Of a stretch of DNA of 64,000 nt, positions 34,264 to 43,874 are shown piece after piece. The notes beneath the pieces were generated by a model. The model saw only the letters and a list, made by a program, of their open reading frames with translations, was not told the origin of the DNA and searched no databases. Numbering within the stretch: position 1 is the first letter of the stretch; each line of letters starts with the position of its first letter. Origin of the DNA: Bin87 sp965204905 (lineage in GTDB: Bacteria; Chloroflexota; Dehalococcoidia; Lucifugimonadales; UBA3495); the NCBI GenBank assembly GCA_965204905.1, contig OZ242042.1, positions 1,984,001 to 2,048,000 on the forward strand. The letters run 5' to 3'. Both the position numbers and the translations under genes were made by a program.

Positions 34264-36188
34264 TGCGCGGCGGCGGAGGCATGGGTGGCGGCATGATGCG
34301 GGGGATGCGTGGCACCTCCGCGGACAGCATGTTCGCCCCCACCAACGACAACCTCACCGATGAGGACGTCGTCGGTCGCGTTTATGACAACCGGGTCGTG
34401 ATGCGGTTCATGACCTTTATCAAACCCTACAAGACCTACGCATTGATCGCCCTCGCATCCCTCTTGGTGTACGCAGCGGTCAACGCCGGCATCCCGCTAC
34501 TGATCAAGTACGGGATCGACTGGGCCATCGCGGAAGGCCAAGTCGGGCGCGTCCATATCATCGGCGCAGCCTTCATGGTCATCACGGTGATCCACTTCCT
34601 GTCCAACCGCCTGCAATTCATTTTCATCTCCCGGACTGGTCAGCACGTCCTGTATGACCTGCGGTCCGGCATGTTCAGCCACTTGCAGAATCAGTCCAAT
34701 GCCTTCTACCACCGCACTCCCATCGGACGCATCATGTCCAGGATGCAGTCCGACATCCTGCAACTACAGGAAACTTTCGAGCTGCTGGCCCTCGCCCTGG
34801 CCGAACTGGTAACAGTCGTCGCCATCATCGTCCTCATGCTGGTCGTAAACTGGCAGTTGGCGCTCGTGTGCATGTTCGTGGTGCCGGTGCTCACCGTCAT
34901 CATGATGTACTGGCAGCGTTTCGCCCGCCATTCGTTCATGCGCATCCGCCGCGCCATCGCCATGGTCAACGGCGAGTATAACCAGAACATCACCGGAGTC
35001 CGCGTCGTCCAGAGCCTTAACCGCCAGGACGAGAATATGGCCCATTTCCGTACTCTCAACCAGGAGTACCTGGACGCCAACCTTGAGGCCGCCCGCTATT
35101 CCGGAATGTTGCAGCCCTTGGTCGAGCTGCTCATCGGCCTTGGCATCGGTATCGGCGTGGTCCTGTTCGGCGGTTGGTTGCTCCAGCGGGACGCGCTGGA
35201 AGTCGGCACCCTGGTGGCCTTCGCCTTCTGGATTCAGCGGTTCTTCGAGCCCATCCGCCAACTCACCATGCAGTACAGCCAACTCCAGCGGGCCATGGCC
35301 GCCGGCGTCCGCATCTTTGAAGTGCTGGACCTCGAACCCGACATCATGGACAAACCCGACGCCGTCGCACTGCCGGAAGTGAAAGGGGAAATCCAATACC
35401 AGGATGTCAACTTCCACTACATTGAAGGCGTGGAGGTGCTGCGAAACATCAACGTGCATATCCAGGCCGGGGAAAACGTCGCCCTCGTGGGTTCCACTGG
35501 CGCCGGCAAGAGCACCTTCGTGAACCTTCTCCACCGCTCCGCTGATGTAACCGGTGGTTCCATCTCCGTTGATGGCTACGACTTACGGGATGTCAAGCGG
35601 GAATCATTGGTACACCAGATGAGCATGGTGCTCCAGGAGCCATACCTGTTCTCCGGCAGCGTCCGCGAAAACATCGCTTACCAGAACGAGAACCTCTCCG
35701 ACGATGAGATCGTGGCGGCGGCCCAGGCCGTCGGCGCCCACGATTTCATCATGGAGATGGATAACGGCTACGACTCCGAGTTGGCTGAACGCGGCATCAA
35801 CCTGAGCATCGGTCAGCGTCAGCTCATCAGCTTCGCCCGCGCCATCGCCGGCAATCCGCGCATCCTGGTGCTTGACGAAGCAACCGCCAACATCGACACC
35901 CACACTGAGTTGCTGATTCAGCAGGCTTTGAGCCGCATCCTGAAAGGCCGCACGTCTATCGTCATCGCGCACCGCTTATCCACCATCCGCAACGCGGACA
36001 AGATAGTGGTCCTCGACCGTGGCCGGGTCGCAGAGGTAGGGAATCATGACCAACTGCTGGAGTCCGGGGGGGTTTACGCCCAGTTGTATGCCATCAACTA
36101 CGGGCTATCCGGCCCCAGCGTCGATGTCGCGCCCGTGGGCGGCGAGGTTATTGGCGCGGACGGCCTTTCGCCAGCAGCCGCGGACTAA
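34260..36188 (+). CDS. ABC exporter half-transporter, catalytic-site subunit
   Basis: A 642-residue ABC exporter with a Gly/Met-rich N-terminal tail ('MMRGGGGMGGGMMRGMRG'), six TM helices and an NBD. Walker A is 'LVGSTGAGKSTFVNLL', the signature 'NLSIGQRQLISFAR' (Gly to Ile at the second position of LSGGQ) and Walker B 'ILVLDEATANID' with the catalytic Glu. The altered signature pairs with the partner's altered Walker B, so both changes fall in one ATP site, as in TM287/288-type heterodimers. It starts four bases before the end of the upstream gene. A family A palindrome follows the stop. Confidence 0.93.
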   Translation: MMRGGGGMGGGMMRGMRGTSADSMFAPTNDNLTDEDVVGRVYDNRVVMRFMTFIKPYKTYALIALASLLVYAAVNAGIPLLIKYGIDWAIAEGQVGRVHIIGAAFMVITVIHFLSNRLQFIFISRTGQHVLYDLRSGMFSHLQNQSNAFYHRTPIGRIMSRMQSDILQLQETFELLALALAELVTVVAIIVLMLVVNWQLALVCMFVVPVLTVIMMYWQRFARHSFMRIRRAIAMVNGEYNQNITGVRVVQSLNRQDENMAHFRTLNQEYLDANLEAARYSGMLQPLVELLIGLGIGIGVVLFGGWLLQRDALEVGTLVAFAFWIQRFFEPIRQLTMQYSQLQRAMAAGVRIFEVLDLEPDIMDKPDAVALPEVKGEIQYQDVNFHYIEGVEVLRNINVHIQAGENVALVGSTGAGKSTFVNLLHRSADVTGGSISVDGYDLRDVKRESLVHQMSMVLQEPYLFSGSVRENIAYQNENLSDDEIVAAAQAVGAHDFIMEMDNGYDSELAERGINLSIGQRQLISFARAIAGNPRILVLDEATANIDTHTELLIQQALSRILKGRTSIVIAHRLSTIRNADKIVVLDRGRVAEVGNHDQLLESGGVYAQLYAINYGLSGPSVDVAPVGGEVIGADGLSPAAAD

Positions 36189-36201
36189 CGCGAAACTCAG
36201 A

Positions 36202-36224
36202 GGGGCGGGTTTGAAACCCGCCCC
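36202..36224. repeat. Intergenic palindrome, family A, copy 2
   Basis: Identical 23-bp core to the copy at 641. It lies 13 nt after the ABC exporter stop, between convergent genes (36188 and 36252). Confidence 0.85.
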
Positions 36225-36251
36225 TCGTCATACATCCGCTTTACCGACTGG

Positions 36252-37136
36252 CTACACCTGCTCCAAAAACCCGCCTATCACCCGTGCCAATTCCGCCGGC
36301 TTGTCATAGCCGATGTCATGGATGGTATCGGGAATCCAGTGAACCCGTCCGTCGGGCAGGGCCTTTTCGGCGGCGGCGACCATCACTTCCCGTTGCCGCG
36401 AAAACGACGAGTTCGCCCGCTCCGGTCGAGGCCCGGCGGCCACCACCAGCGTTGGAGTCGCTACCTGCGGCAGCACCACCGACGGCGGCTCGCTCCACAT
36501 CGTTTCCAATACCTGGGCGTGATTGTCGGGACGCAGAATATCCCGCATCTGCCCGTCTTCACCCTCATACACCATGGTCAACGCAATCTCGGCTAGATCG
36601 TCGCCCCAGCAAAACGACAGGTTGGCCTCCAACGCGGACAGGTATTCGTCTCGCGTTCCCGCCACCATTCGAGGGGCCAATCGCTGCCGGAACGCCTCCC
36701 AAGTTGGGTTGGGCAGCAGCGTGCCATCCTGAAAACCGCCGTCTATCATCACCAACCGGCTGACTCGGTCCGGGAACCGCATCGCCAGATTGCTGGAGAC
36801 GTGTCCACCCCAGGAATGTCCCAACACCGCTGCTTGCTGGATTTCCAAATGGTCCAGCAACCGGACGGCGTCCTCGGCCAGCGTCTGCCAGTCGTACCCC
36901 GACGGCGCCTGCGTAGTCGCGCCGTGCCCCCGCTGGTCGGGCGCGACCAGACGGTAACGGTCAGCAAGATGCGGAGCCACTCGCCGGTACCAGTGGCCCG
37001 ACGACGCTAATCCATGTAGCGCCAGGATCGGCTCGTCTCCTCCTCCCCAGTCCAGGTAGTGAACCCGTAAATCACCCAGCGAGACCACATGCGCTCCCGG
37101 CTGGCTGCTTCGGGTTGTAGGATTTTGGTTTGACAC
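36252..37136 (-). CDS. Alpha/beta hydrolase
   Basis: A 294-residue alpha/beta-hydrolase-fold enzyme. The oxyanion block is 'ILALHGLASSGHWYRRVAPH', the nucleophile elbow 'AVLGHSWGGHVSSNLA' (Ser), an acid lies in the 'LVMIDGG' to 'TLVVAAG' region, and the catalytic His is in 'HWIPDTIHDIGYDKP'. 'RLVAPDQRGHGATTQ' is typical of the epoxide-hydrolase/C-C-hydrolase branch. The substrate is not inferable. It is a single gene, divergent from pgi about 125 nt away. Confidence 0.9.
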   Translation of the reverse strand: MSNQNPTTRSSQPGAHVVSLGDLRVHYLDWGGGDEPILALHGLASSGHWYRRVAPHLADRYRLVAPDQRGHGATTQAPSGYDWQTLAEDAVRLLDHLEIQQAAVLGHSWGGHVSSNLAMRFPDRVSRLVMIDGGFQDGTLLPNPTWEAFRQRLAPRMVAGTRDEYLSALEANLSFCWGDDLAEIALTMVYEGEDGQMRDILRPDNHAQVLETMWSEPPSVVLPQVATPTLVVAAGPRPERANSSFSRQREVMVAAAEKALPDGRVHWIPDTIHDIGYDKPAELARVIGGFLEQV

Positions 37137-37260
37137 GTCGATTCGCTCCCTTGGGGTTGGGTTCGTCAGCGATTATACTCCCACCAATCAGCATAATAAT
37201 TTCAACGTTCGATGTGCTAAAATTCGCCCAGATAGGATGCCGCGATGGCGAGGAGGTTGC

Positions 37261-38904
37261 ATGACGACCGACCGTTATCACCTTGGCGACTACTCGCCAC
37301 TAGTGTCCCGAACTGCGTCCAGGCTGGACGCCGAAAACGTTCCGACCCGGCTGAGCAGCCACGACCACACCTTGTGGAGTGATGATCCCACCGAAATCGC
37401 GGATCGTTTGGCTTGGCTCACCCTCCCGACTGACATTCAGTCGCAGATCACTCCTTTGGCGGACTTTGCCGCGAACGTCCGGGGTGACGGTTACCGCCAC
37501 GTTGTTTTGTTGGGCATGGGTGGCAGCAGCCTGGGTCCCGAAGTTATCCGGCAGGTCATCGCGCCGCCCGTCAACGGCGCTCACCCCAGTATGCTCACCC
37601 TGGACAGCACCGTTCCCAGGTGGGTATCGGCAACGACCGCTGCTATTGACCCGGCGCGAACCCTGTTCATAATTTCCTCCAAATCCGGCACCACCACGGA
37701 ACCGTTGGCCTTCTACGCCCATTTCCGCCACCTGGTCGAGTCAACGGTTCGGGCGCAAAACGCCGGCAACAACTTTGTCGCCGTGACCGATCCGAGCACG
37801 CCTCTGGAAACTTTGGCGCAAAAGGGCGGGTTCAGGCGAGCCTTCCTCAATGACCCTCACATCGGCGGACGCTACTCCGTGCTGTCGTATTTCGGCCTGG
37901 TTCCGGCGGCGCTGATGGGAGTCGATCTCCGGCGCCTGCTCGATCCGGCGGAACAAATGCAACGCGCATGTACAGCAGAGAACCGGGTCGCCGATAACCC
38001 CGGCGCCTGGCTGGGCGCGATTATCGGTACGCTGGCTAAGCAGGGACGCGACAAGCTGACCTTGGTGGCATCTCCGCGCATTGCCGGATTCGGTCTCTGG
38101 GTCGAGCAATTGCTCGCGGAAAGCGCCGGCAAAAACGGCACCGGCATTATCCCGGTAGCGGCAGAACCTTTGGAACTCCCTGAACATTACGGCGACGACC
38201 GCCTCTTCGTACAACTGCGGCTGTCGGACGACGATTCCGCGCAGGCGGCAGACGAGGATCGGGCGATGGAGAAATTGATCGCCGCCGGACACCCCGTAGT
38301 GCGATTGGAAATGTCCGACGCCTACGATCTGGGAGCGGAGTTCTACCGCTGGGAGTACGCCACAGCTATCGCCGGCCATATCCTCGGCATCCATCCCTTC
38401 GACCAGCCCGACGTCCAGGGCGCCAAAGACCGCACCGTCAGCGTCCTGGACCGCTACCAGGGGGAGGGCCAACTGCCGCCCACGAATACCGACAATATCG
38501 AGAACCTATCCAAGTTGCTCGCCGCGTCCAATCCCGGCGACTACCTGGCCATCATGGCCTACCTGCCCGACTCGTCCGGCATCGCGGATGCCATATACCG
38601 ACTGCGCCAGCGCGCCATCGAAACCTATGGGATTGCGACTACAGCCGGCTACGGTCCCAGGTTCCTGCACTCAACCGGCCAACTGCACAAGGGTGGTCCC
38701 AACAGCGGTATCTTTCTGCAACTGACCCAGGAACACACCGCAGACGTTGAGATCCCGGGCTGGCCGTTCAGTTTCGGCATCCTTGCCGACGCCCAGGCGT
38801 TGGGCGATTTGCAGGCGTTGCGGGACCTTGGCCGGCGTATCGTATCCGTCCGGCTTCGGGGCGACCCGGCCGGCGCAATTAATCGAATTGCTGACACGTT
38901 GTGA
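37261..38904 (+). CDS. pgi: Glucose-6-phosphate isomerase (short, transaldolase-linked type)
   Basis: A 547-residue phosphoglucose isomerase. ATG 37261 follows GAGGAGG about five nt upstream. Phosphate-binding SIS motifs are 'VVLLGMGGSSLGPEVI' and 'LFIISSKSGTTTEPLAFYAH'. The PGI block is 'GGRYSVLSYFGLVPAALMG', and 'EYATAIAGHILGIHPFDQPD' and the C-terminal 'STGQLHKGGPNSGIFLQL' complete the site. It matches the isomerase half of bifunctional transaldolase/PGI proteins found next to gnd and zwf, but the transaldolase half is absent. gnd begins 16 nt downstream. Confidence 0.94.
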   Translation: MTTDRYHLGDYSPLVSRTASRLDAENVPTRLSSHDHTLWSDDPTEIADRLAWLTLPTDIQSQITPLADFAANVRGDGYRHVVLLGMGGSSLGPEVIRQVIAPPVNGAHPSMLTLDSTVPRWVSATTAAIDPARTLFIISSKSGTTTEPLAFYAHFRHLVESTVRAQNAGNNFVAVTDPSTPLETLAQKGGFRRAFLNDPHIGGRYSVLSYFGLVPAALMGVDLRRLLDPAEQMQRACTAENRVADNPGAWLGAIIGTLAKQGRDKLTLVASPRIAGFGLWVEQLLAESAGKNGTGIIPVAAEPLELPEHYGDDRLFVQLRLSDDDSAQAADEDRAMEKLIAAGHPVVRLEMSDAYDLGAEFYRWEYATAIAGHILGIHPFDQPDVQGAKDRTVSVLDRYQGEGQLPPTNTDNIENLSKLLAASNPGDYLAIMAYLPDSSGIADAIYRLRQRAIETYGIATTAGYGPRFLHSTGQLHKGGPNSGIFLQLTQEHTADVEIPGWPFSFGILADAQALGDLQALRDLGRRIVSVRLRGDPAGAINRIADTL

Positions 38905-38920
38905 CCAGGGAGAAAATATC

Positions 38921-39850
38921 TTGGAACTAGGAATGATCGGCCTCGGCCGCATGGGTGCCAACATGACGCAACGTCTGTTGAACGGCGGCCACCGGATCGT
39001 AGTGTACGATCAGAACGCCGACGCCGTTGCGTCAAGCTCATCCGGCGGCGCGGTGGCCGCGCAATCGGCTGCTGATCTGGTATCCCGTCTGACACCGCCG
39101 CGAGGCGTGTGGGTCATGCTGCCCGCCGGTCCTGTAACCGATGCGGTGATTGGGGAGCTGAGCGGCCTGCTGGAAGCCGGGGATGCAGTCATCGACGGCG
39201 GCAACGCCAACTACAAGGACACCCTGCGCCGGGGCGACCTACTCGCAGAGCGCGGAATACACCTACTCGACGCTGGCACCAGCGGCGGCGTCTGGGGCCT
39301 CGTTGAAGGCTACTCTCTCATGGTCGGCGGCGACCCGGACACTTTCGCCAGGCTGGAACCTATCTTCCAAACCCTGGCGCCGGCCGAGGACAAAGGGTAC
39401 AGCCACGTCGGGCCCACGGGTGCCGGCCACTTTACCAAGATGGTGCATAACGGCGTGGAATACGCGCTCATGCAAGCCTACGCCGAGGGATTCGAGCTGC
39501 TCCAGGCCAAGCAGGCTGACTTTGACCTGGATCTCAAGGCCATCGCCAAAACGTGGCAGCATGGCAGCGTAGTGCGTTCGTGGCTGCTGGATCTGGCGGT
39601 CCTGGCCCTTGAAGCCGACCCCGGCCTGGAGAGCCTGTCCGCCTACGTGGACGATTCCGGCGAGGGCCGTTGGACAGTCAACGAGTCCGTGGAGTTGGCA
39701 GTACCCACGCCGGCCATCACCGCCGCCCTCTACCAGCGTTTCCGCTCACGCCAGGAGGAACCCTTCGGCGCCCGGATGCTGGCCGCCCTCCGCAACCAGT
39801 TCGGTGGCCACGCGGTTCGTGAATCAAACCGGGAAGCCAACCCACAATGA
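38921..39850 (+). CDS. gnd: 6-phosphogluconate dehydrogenase, short (NAD-type) form
   Basis: A 309-residue decarboxylating 6-phosphogluconate dehydrogenase, third step of the oxidative pentose-phosphate route. The TTG start at 38921 gives the standard 'MELGMIGLGRMGANM', eight nt after CAGGGAGA. The cofactor motif is GLGRMG. 'VIDGGNANYKDTLRRGDLLA', 'LLDAGTSGGVWGL' and 'GAGHFTKMVHNGVEYALMQA' (catalytic Lys and Asn) mark the site. The roughly 300-residue length is the short NAD-preferring class. Its stop overlaps the zwf start by four bases. Confidence 0.96.
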   Translation: MELGMIGLGRMGANMTQRLLNGGHRIVVYDQNADAVASSSSGGAVAAQSAADLVSRLTPPRGVWVMLPAGPVTDAVIGELSGLLEAGDAVIDGGNANYKDTLRRGDLLAERGIHLLDAGTSGGVWGLVEGYSLMVGGDPDTFARLEPIFQTLAPAEDKGYSHVGPTGAGHFTKMVHNGVEYALMQAYAEGFELLQAKQADFDLDLKAIAKTWQHGSVVRSWLLDLAVLALEADPGLESLSAYVDDSGEGRWTVNESVELAVPTPAITAALYQRFRSRQEEPFGARMLAALRNQFGGHAVRESNREANPQ

Positions 39851-41349
39851 TGACCTCCGGCGCGAACCTGCTCGGCAGCGGCGATGACGGCGACGTCACC
39901 GCCCTGGTCATCCTGGGCGCCAGCGGCAACCTGACTCACCAGAAGTTGGGACCGGCGCTGTTCAGCCTGTTCCAAAAGGAGCGACTGCCCAACCACGTGT
40001 ACATCGTCGGCGTCGCCCGCAACGAAATGACCGACGAGGAGTTTCGCAATTGGCTGCGCGAAGGCTGCGGGCAACCTTCCGGCGCGGGATGGGATGAGTT
40101 CGCCTCGCGCCTCAGCTACGTCACGGCTGACGTCACCGATCCCGGCTCTTTGTCGGAGGCCGGCGCGCGCATCGGCCACCTATCCACTGATAATGATGGC
40201 CGGCTCAACTGCCTGTTCTACCTGGCCCTGGCTCCCAGCCTCTACGAGCCCGCCGTATCCGCCGTGTCGTCGGCCGGCCTGACGGTGGAGACCGACGGCT
40301 GGAGACGTATGGTAGTGGAAAAGCCCTTCGGTTCCGACCTGAGTACCGCCCGCCACCTGAACTCCCACATCCACAAAGTATTCCGGGAAGATCAGGTCTA
40401 TCGCATCGACCATTACCTGGGCAAAGAGACCGTGCAAAACCTCCTGGTGTTCCGGTTCGCCAATGCCATTTTCGAACCCGTCTGGAACCGCAACTACATC
40501 GACCAGGTGCAGATCACCGTCGCCGAGGACGTGCTGGTCGGAGAACGCGGCGAATACTACGACCGCGCCGGCGTCCTGCGCGATATGTTCCAGAACCACC
40601 TGCTGCAACTGCTGGCCCTGGTCGCCATGGATCCACCCTACGCTTTCGAGGCTGACGCCCTGCGCAACGAAAAGGTGAAGGCGCTCAATTCGGTGCGGCG
40701 CATGTCCTTGCGCGAACTGCACCGGAACCTGGTCATCGGCCAGTACGACGGCTACCACGTCGAGCCGGGCGTCGCCCCCGGTTCCCAGACCCCAACCTAC
40801 GCCGCGCTGCGCCTGTTCATCGACAACTGGCGCTGGCAAGGGGTCCCATTCTATCTGCGCTCCGGCAAGGGGCTCGCTCGAAAGAGCACCGAAATGGTAA
40901 TCCAGTTCCACTCGCCGCCCCACATGATGTTTCCCGTCCCGGATGACGTAGCCATCCCCGGCAACACGCTTTCAATCTGCATCCAGCCCAACGAAGGGAT
41001 GCGCCTGGAGTTTCAATCCAAGGTTCCCGACGCCGGGCTGGAAATGAGAGCGGTTGACCTGGAGTTTCACTATCACGATGACTTCGCCGGAATCGACATA
41101 CCCGACGCCTACGAGCGGCTGCTACTGGACGTTATCGCCGGCGACGCCTCATTGTTCACCCGCAACGACGAAATCGAACTGGCGTGGAGCATCATCGACC
41201 CCGTAATCGACAGCCTGGACTTGCCCGGCGCGCCGGCTCCGTACCGCTACCTGACGGGGATGAGCGGCCCGCCCCATAGCGAAGAACTCTTGCTGAACGA
41301 CGGCCACTCCTGGCTGCCGGGCTGCGCCGAAGTCGGCTACGCTATCTAG
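39847..41349 (+). CDS. zwf: Glucose-6-phosphate dehydrogenase
   Basis: A 500-residue G6PD, first step of the oxidative pentose-phosphate route. The cofactor motif is 'LVILGASGNLTHQKLGPALF', the substrate block 'VVEKPFGSDL' and the catalytic signature 'YRIDHYLGKETVQNLLVFRF' (RIDHYLGKE). 'GVPFYLRSGKGL' and 'YERLLLDVIAGDASLFTRND' are also typical. Translation is coupled to gnd (ATGA). OpcA and 6-phosphogluconolactonase genes are not in the window. The convergent carboxymuconolactone-type gene ends one base past the stop. Confidence 0.97.
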   Translation: MMTSGANLLGSGDDGDVTALVILGASGNLTHQKLGPALFSLFQKERLPNHVYIVGVARNEMTDEEFRNWLREGCGQPSGAGWDEFASRLSYVTADVTDPGSLSEAGARIGHLSTDNDGRLNCLFYLALAPSLYEPAVSAVSSAGLTVETDGWRRMVVEKPFGSDLSTARHLNSHIHKVFREDQVYRIDHYLGKETVQNLLVFRFANAIFEPVWNRNYIDQVQITVAEDVLVGERGEYYDRAGVLRDMFQNHLLQLLALVAMDPPYAFEADALRNEKVKALNSVRRMSLRELHRNLVIGQYDGYHVEPGVAPGSQTPTYAALRLFIDNWRWQGVPFYLRSGKGLARKSTEMVIQFHSPPHMMFPVPDDVAIPGNTLSICIQPNEGMRLEFQSKVPDAGLEMRAVDLEFHYHDDFAGIDIPDAYERLLLDVIAGDASLFTRNDEIELAWSIIDPVIDSLDLPGAPAPYRYLTGMSGPPHSEELLLNDGHSWLPGCAEVGYAI

Positions 41350-41350
41350 A

Positions 41351-42133
41351 TCATCCGTTGGCAAAAATCTCGTTGGCAATGTCCATCGCGCCCCGCGCGA
41401 ACGGAATGCCGGCGTAAAGTGTCATGTGCCCGAACACCTCGATAATCTGGTCCTGGGTGAACCCGATGTTCAGCGCGCCCCGGATGTGGCTGCGCAGCGG
41501 CCCCTCGCGTCCCAGGGCAGCCAGGCAGGTCATGGTGCAGATGCACCGGCTCGGCAGGTCCAGCCCCGGGCGAGTCCAAGTCGCTCCCCAGTAGTATTCA
41601 CCCGTGATCCGACCCAATTCCGCCTCGGCCTGGGTCGGTGGCGCGGGACGCGAACCTCCGCCGCCCATGTAGTTGCGCCGGTACTCATCGCCCCGCTGGA
41701 ACAGGCTGTCCGGGTCCTCGTTGGAGTCGTGGATCCGCGCCGGCGTGAAGTCAATCCCGCGCTCCTCAAACACCGACTTGCAGATTGTCAGCGCCTGGAT
41801 ACCGCCCGGCGCTCCCGCATACCAGGTGTCGTGGATGATCAGCTCCACGATCTGTTCCGGCGTCAGGCCAATGTTCAGCGCGTTTCCCAAGTGCCGCCGC
41901 AACTGCACCTCCCGGTTCAAAACTATCAGCGATGACAGCGTGATCATCTCCCGCTGCACCGGCGTCAGGGCCGTCCTCGGCCAGATCGACCCGAACAAAC
42001 CCTCTCCAAGTATCCGCTCCAAGTCCGGCGCGATGTCCCACGCGCCCGGCGATGACCCGCCGGTAATTTGTCCGCCGCCGAACATTCGCCGAGTTTCCTG
42101 CCCGCGTTCGTAGCGAGCATCCAGTTCGCTCAT
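41351..42133 (-). CDS. Carboxymuconolactone decarboxylase family protein (two CMD domains)
   Basis: A 260-residue protein with two AhpD/CMD-type domains. ATG 42133 (MSELDARYERG) has GGAGG directly upstream. Domain 1 (about 50-130) has 'REMITLSSLIVLNREVQLRR' and 'NIGLTPEQIVELIIHDTWYA'. Domain 2 (about 165-258) has 'CICTMTCLAALGREGPLRSH' and 'NIGFTQDQIIEVFGHMTLYA'. Neither has the AhpD CxxC, which favours a decarboxylase or lactonase-like role over peroxidase. The substrate is unknown. The stop abuts the zwf stop (one base between), with no room for a terminator. Confidence 0.88.
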   Translation of the reverse strand: MSELDARYERGQETRRMFGGGQITGGSSPGAWDIAPDLERILGEGLFGSIWPRTALTPVQREMITLSSLIVLNREVQLRRHLGNALNIGLTPEQIVELIIHDTWYAGAPGGIQALTICKSVFEERGIDFTPARIHDSNEDPDSLFQRGDEYRRNYMGGGGSRPAPPTQAEAELGRITGEYYWGATWTRPGLDLPSRCICTMTCLAALGREGPLRSHIRGALNIGFTQDQIIEVFGHMTLYAGIPFARGAMDIANEIFANG

Positions 42134-42215
42134 GGTTACCTCCGTTGGTATCCTGTGAATCTCCGGCAGTGTACGGGCGCACACCACGCCACGCAACCAC
42201 CGGGTACCCCCGCTC

Positions 42216-42236
42216 ATCCTGAGCTTGTCGAAGGAT
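42216..42236. repeat. Intergenic repeat, family E (ATCCT-TGAGCTTGTCGA-AGGAT type)
   Basis: ATCCTGAGCTTGTCGAAGGAT has short inverted ends, and a partial second 'CGTCGAAGGA' lies at about 42248. A related 'GAGCTTGTCGAACTGTC' lies at 1633-1649. It sits in the divergent interval before the amidohydrolase gene. Confidence 0.6.
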
Positions 42237-42278
42237 CACCCCAATCCCGTCGAAGGACCCTGTGCTATTATTGCCGCC

Positions 42279-43859
42279 ATGATTGACCTCCTCATCACCA
42301 ACGGACAAGTAATCGACGGCACCGGCAGCCCCGGTTTCCACGCCGCCGTCGCCATCACCGGCGACACCGTCACCGTCCACCGCGGCGGCGACGCCGACCT
42401 ACGCCAAAACGCCACACGAGTCATCGACGCCAGCGGCCATGTCGTCTGCCCCGGCTTTATAGACCTCCATTCCCATGCCGGCCTCACCATCCTCGGCGAA
42501 CCTCACCACGATCCCAAGGTCCGCCAGGGCGTCACCACCGAACTAGTCGGCATCGACGGCATCTCCCACGCGCCCTTCAAGACACATGAAGAACTGCACC
42601 GTTACATCTGGCTCGACGCCGGCCTCAACGGCTACCCGCCCATGCCAGCAGACTGGCTCACCGTCGCCGACCTGCTGGGCAAATACGACAACACCGTCGC
42701 TATTAACATGGCCTACATCCTGGGCAACTCCCCCGTCCGTATCTGGAGCATCGGCTGGGACCAGCGGCCGGCCACCGACGACGAAATCTCCGATATGCAG
42801 TCCGTCGTGCGCGAGGCGATGGAAGAGGGCGCGTGGGGCCTGTCCACCGGCTTGGACTACCCGCCCGGCGCCTACGCCGACACCGACGAACTGGTAGCGC
42901 TCTCCGAAACCGCCGCGTCGTTGGGCGGCCACTACCACACCCACACCCGCGCCAGCCTGCTTAGCCAGGGCTACCTCGCACCGTGGCACGAAGCGGTGGA
43001 CATCGGCCGGCGCAGCGGCATACCCGTCCATCTGACTCACTACCGGCAATCGGTGTCGGGAGTAGGCAGCCACATCGGACACCTGGAGTTGGTCGAGAAC
43101 GCCCGCGCTGAGGGCATCGACTGCACCTTTGACTGCTACACCTATCCCTACTCCGGCACCACGCCCACCATCGGCCTGCCCCACTGGGCCAAGGACGGCG
43201 GCCCGGAACGCCTGATTGCCGCCTTGCAGGACGCCGACGACCGCGCCCGCATGAAGCGCGAAATCACCCCCAGCCGTCTCGAAAACAACTGGCTGACCAA
43301 CTTCACCCGCCCCGAGAATCAAATCTACGACGGCCGCCTCATCACCGACATCGCTGAGCTGCGCGGTCAGGAACCCGCCGACGCCCTGTTCGACCTGCTG
43401 CTCTCCGAGAACTTGGGCATCAGCACCGTCGGATTGGGCACAAACGCCCAGACCCTCTACGCCTTCGTGTCCCACCCCTACGGTATGATTGCCTCCGACG
43501 CCATCCTCTTCGGCGAGTACCCCAACCCGCGCACCTACGGCTGTTTCCCCATCGTCCTGGCCGAGTTCGTCCGCGCCGAAAAGCACCTGCGCTTGCCCGA
43601 GGCCATCCGCAAGATGACCTCCTTCCCGGCCCAGCGCCTCGGCATCCCCGACCGCGGCCTGCTCAGGGACGGCTTCAAAGCCGACGTCGTGGTGTTCAAC
43701 CCCGACACGGTCAAAGCCCTCGCCACCAAGGAGAATCCCAAGCAGTACCCGGTGGGCATCGAGTACGTGATCGTCAACGGCCAGGTGGTGATCCAGCAGG
43801 GCGAAAACACCGGCGCCCTTCCCGGCCGTGGCCTCCGCCGCGGCCACGCCTCCACGTAG
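42279..43859 (+). CDS. N-acyl-D-amino-acid deacylase family amidohydrolase
   Basis: A 526-residue metal-dependent amidohydrolase of the D-aminoacylase group. ATG 42279 gives the family N-terminus 'MIDLLITNGQVIDGTGSPGF'. The metal-binding 'GFIDLHSHAGLTIL' has His64 and His66. Other blocks are 'GAWGLSTGLDYPPGAYADTD', 'GGHYHTHTRASLLSQG', 'PVHLTHYRQSVSGVG' and 'MIASDAILFGEYPNPRTYG' (catalytic Asp). It hydrolyses N-acyl-D-amino acids or related amides. The exact substrate is unknown. There is no clear ribosome-binding site. Confidence 0.9.
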   Translation: MIDLLITNGQVIDGTGSPGFHAAVAITGDTVTVHRGGDADLRQNATRVIDASGHVVCPGFIDLHSHAGLTILGEPHHDPKVRQGVTTELVGIDGISHAPFKTHEELHRYIWLDAGLNGYPPMPADWLTVADLLGKYDNTVAINMAYILGNSPVRIWSIGWDQRPATDDEISDMQSVVREAMEEGAWGLSTGLDYPPGAYADTDELVALSETAASLGGHYHTHTRASLLSQGYLAPWHEAVDIGRRSGIPVHLTHYRQSVSGVGSHIGHLELVENARAEGIDCTFDCYTYPYSGTTPTIGLPHWAKDGGPERLIAALQDADDRARMKREITPSRLENNWLTNFTRPENQIYDGRLITDIAELRGQEPADALFDLLLSENLGISTVGLGTNAQTLYAFVSHPYGMIASDAILFGEYPNPRTYGCFPIVLAEFVRAEKHLRLPEAIRKMTSFPAQRLGIPDRGLLRDGFKADVVVFNPDTVKALATKENPKQYPVGIEYVIVNGQVVIQQGENTGALPGRGLRRGHAST

Positions 43860-43874
43860 CGCCAACTTCATCTT

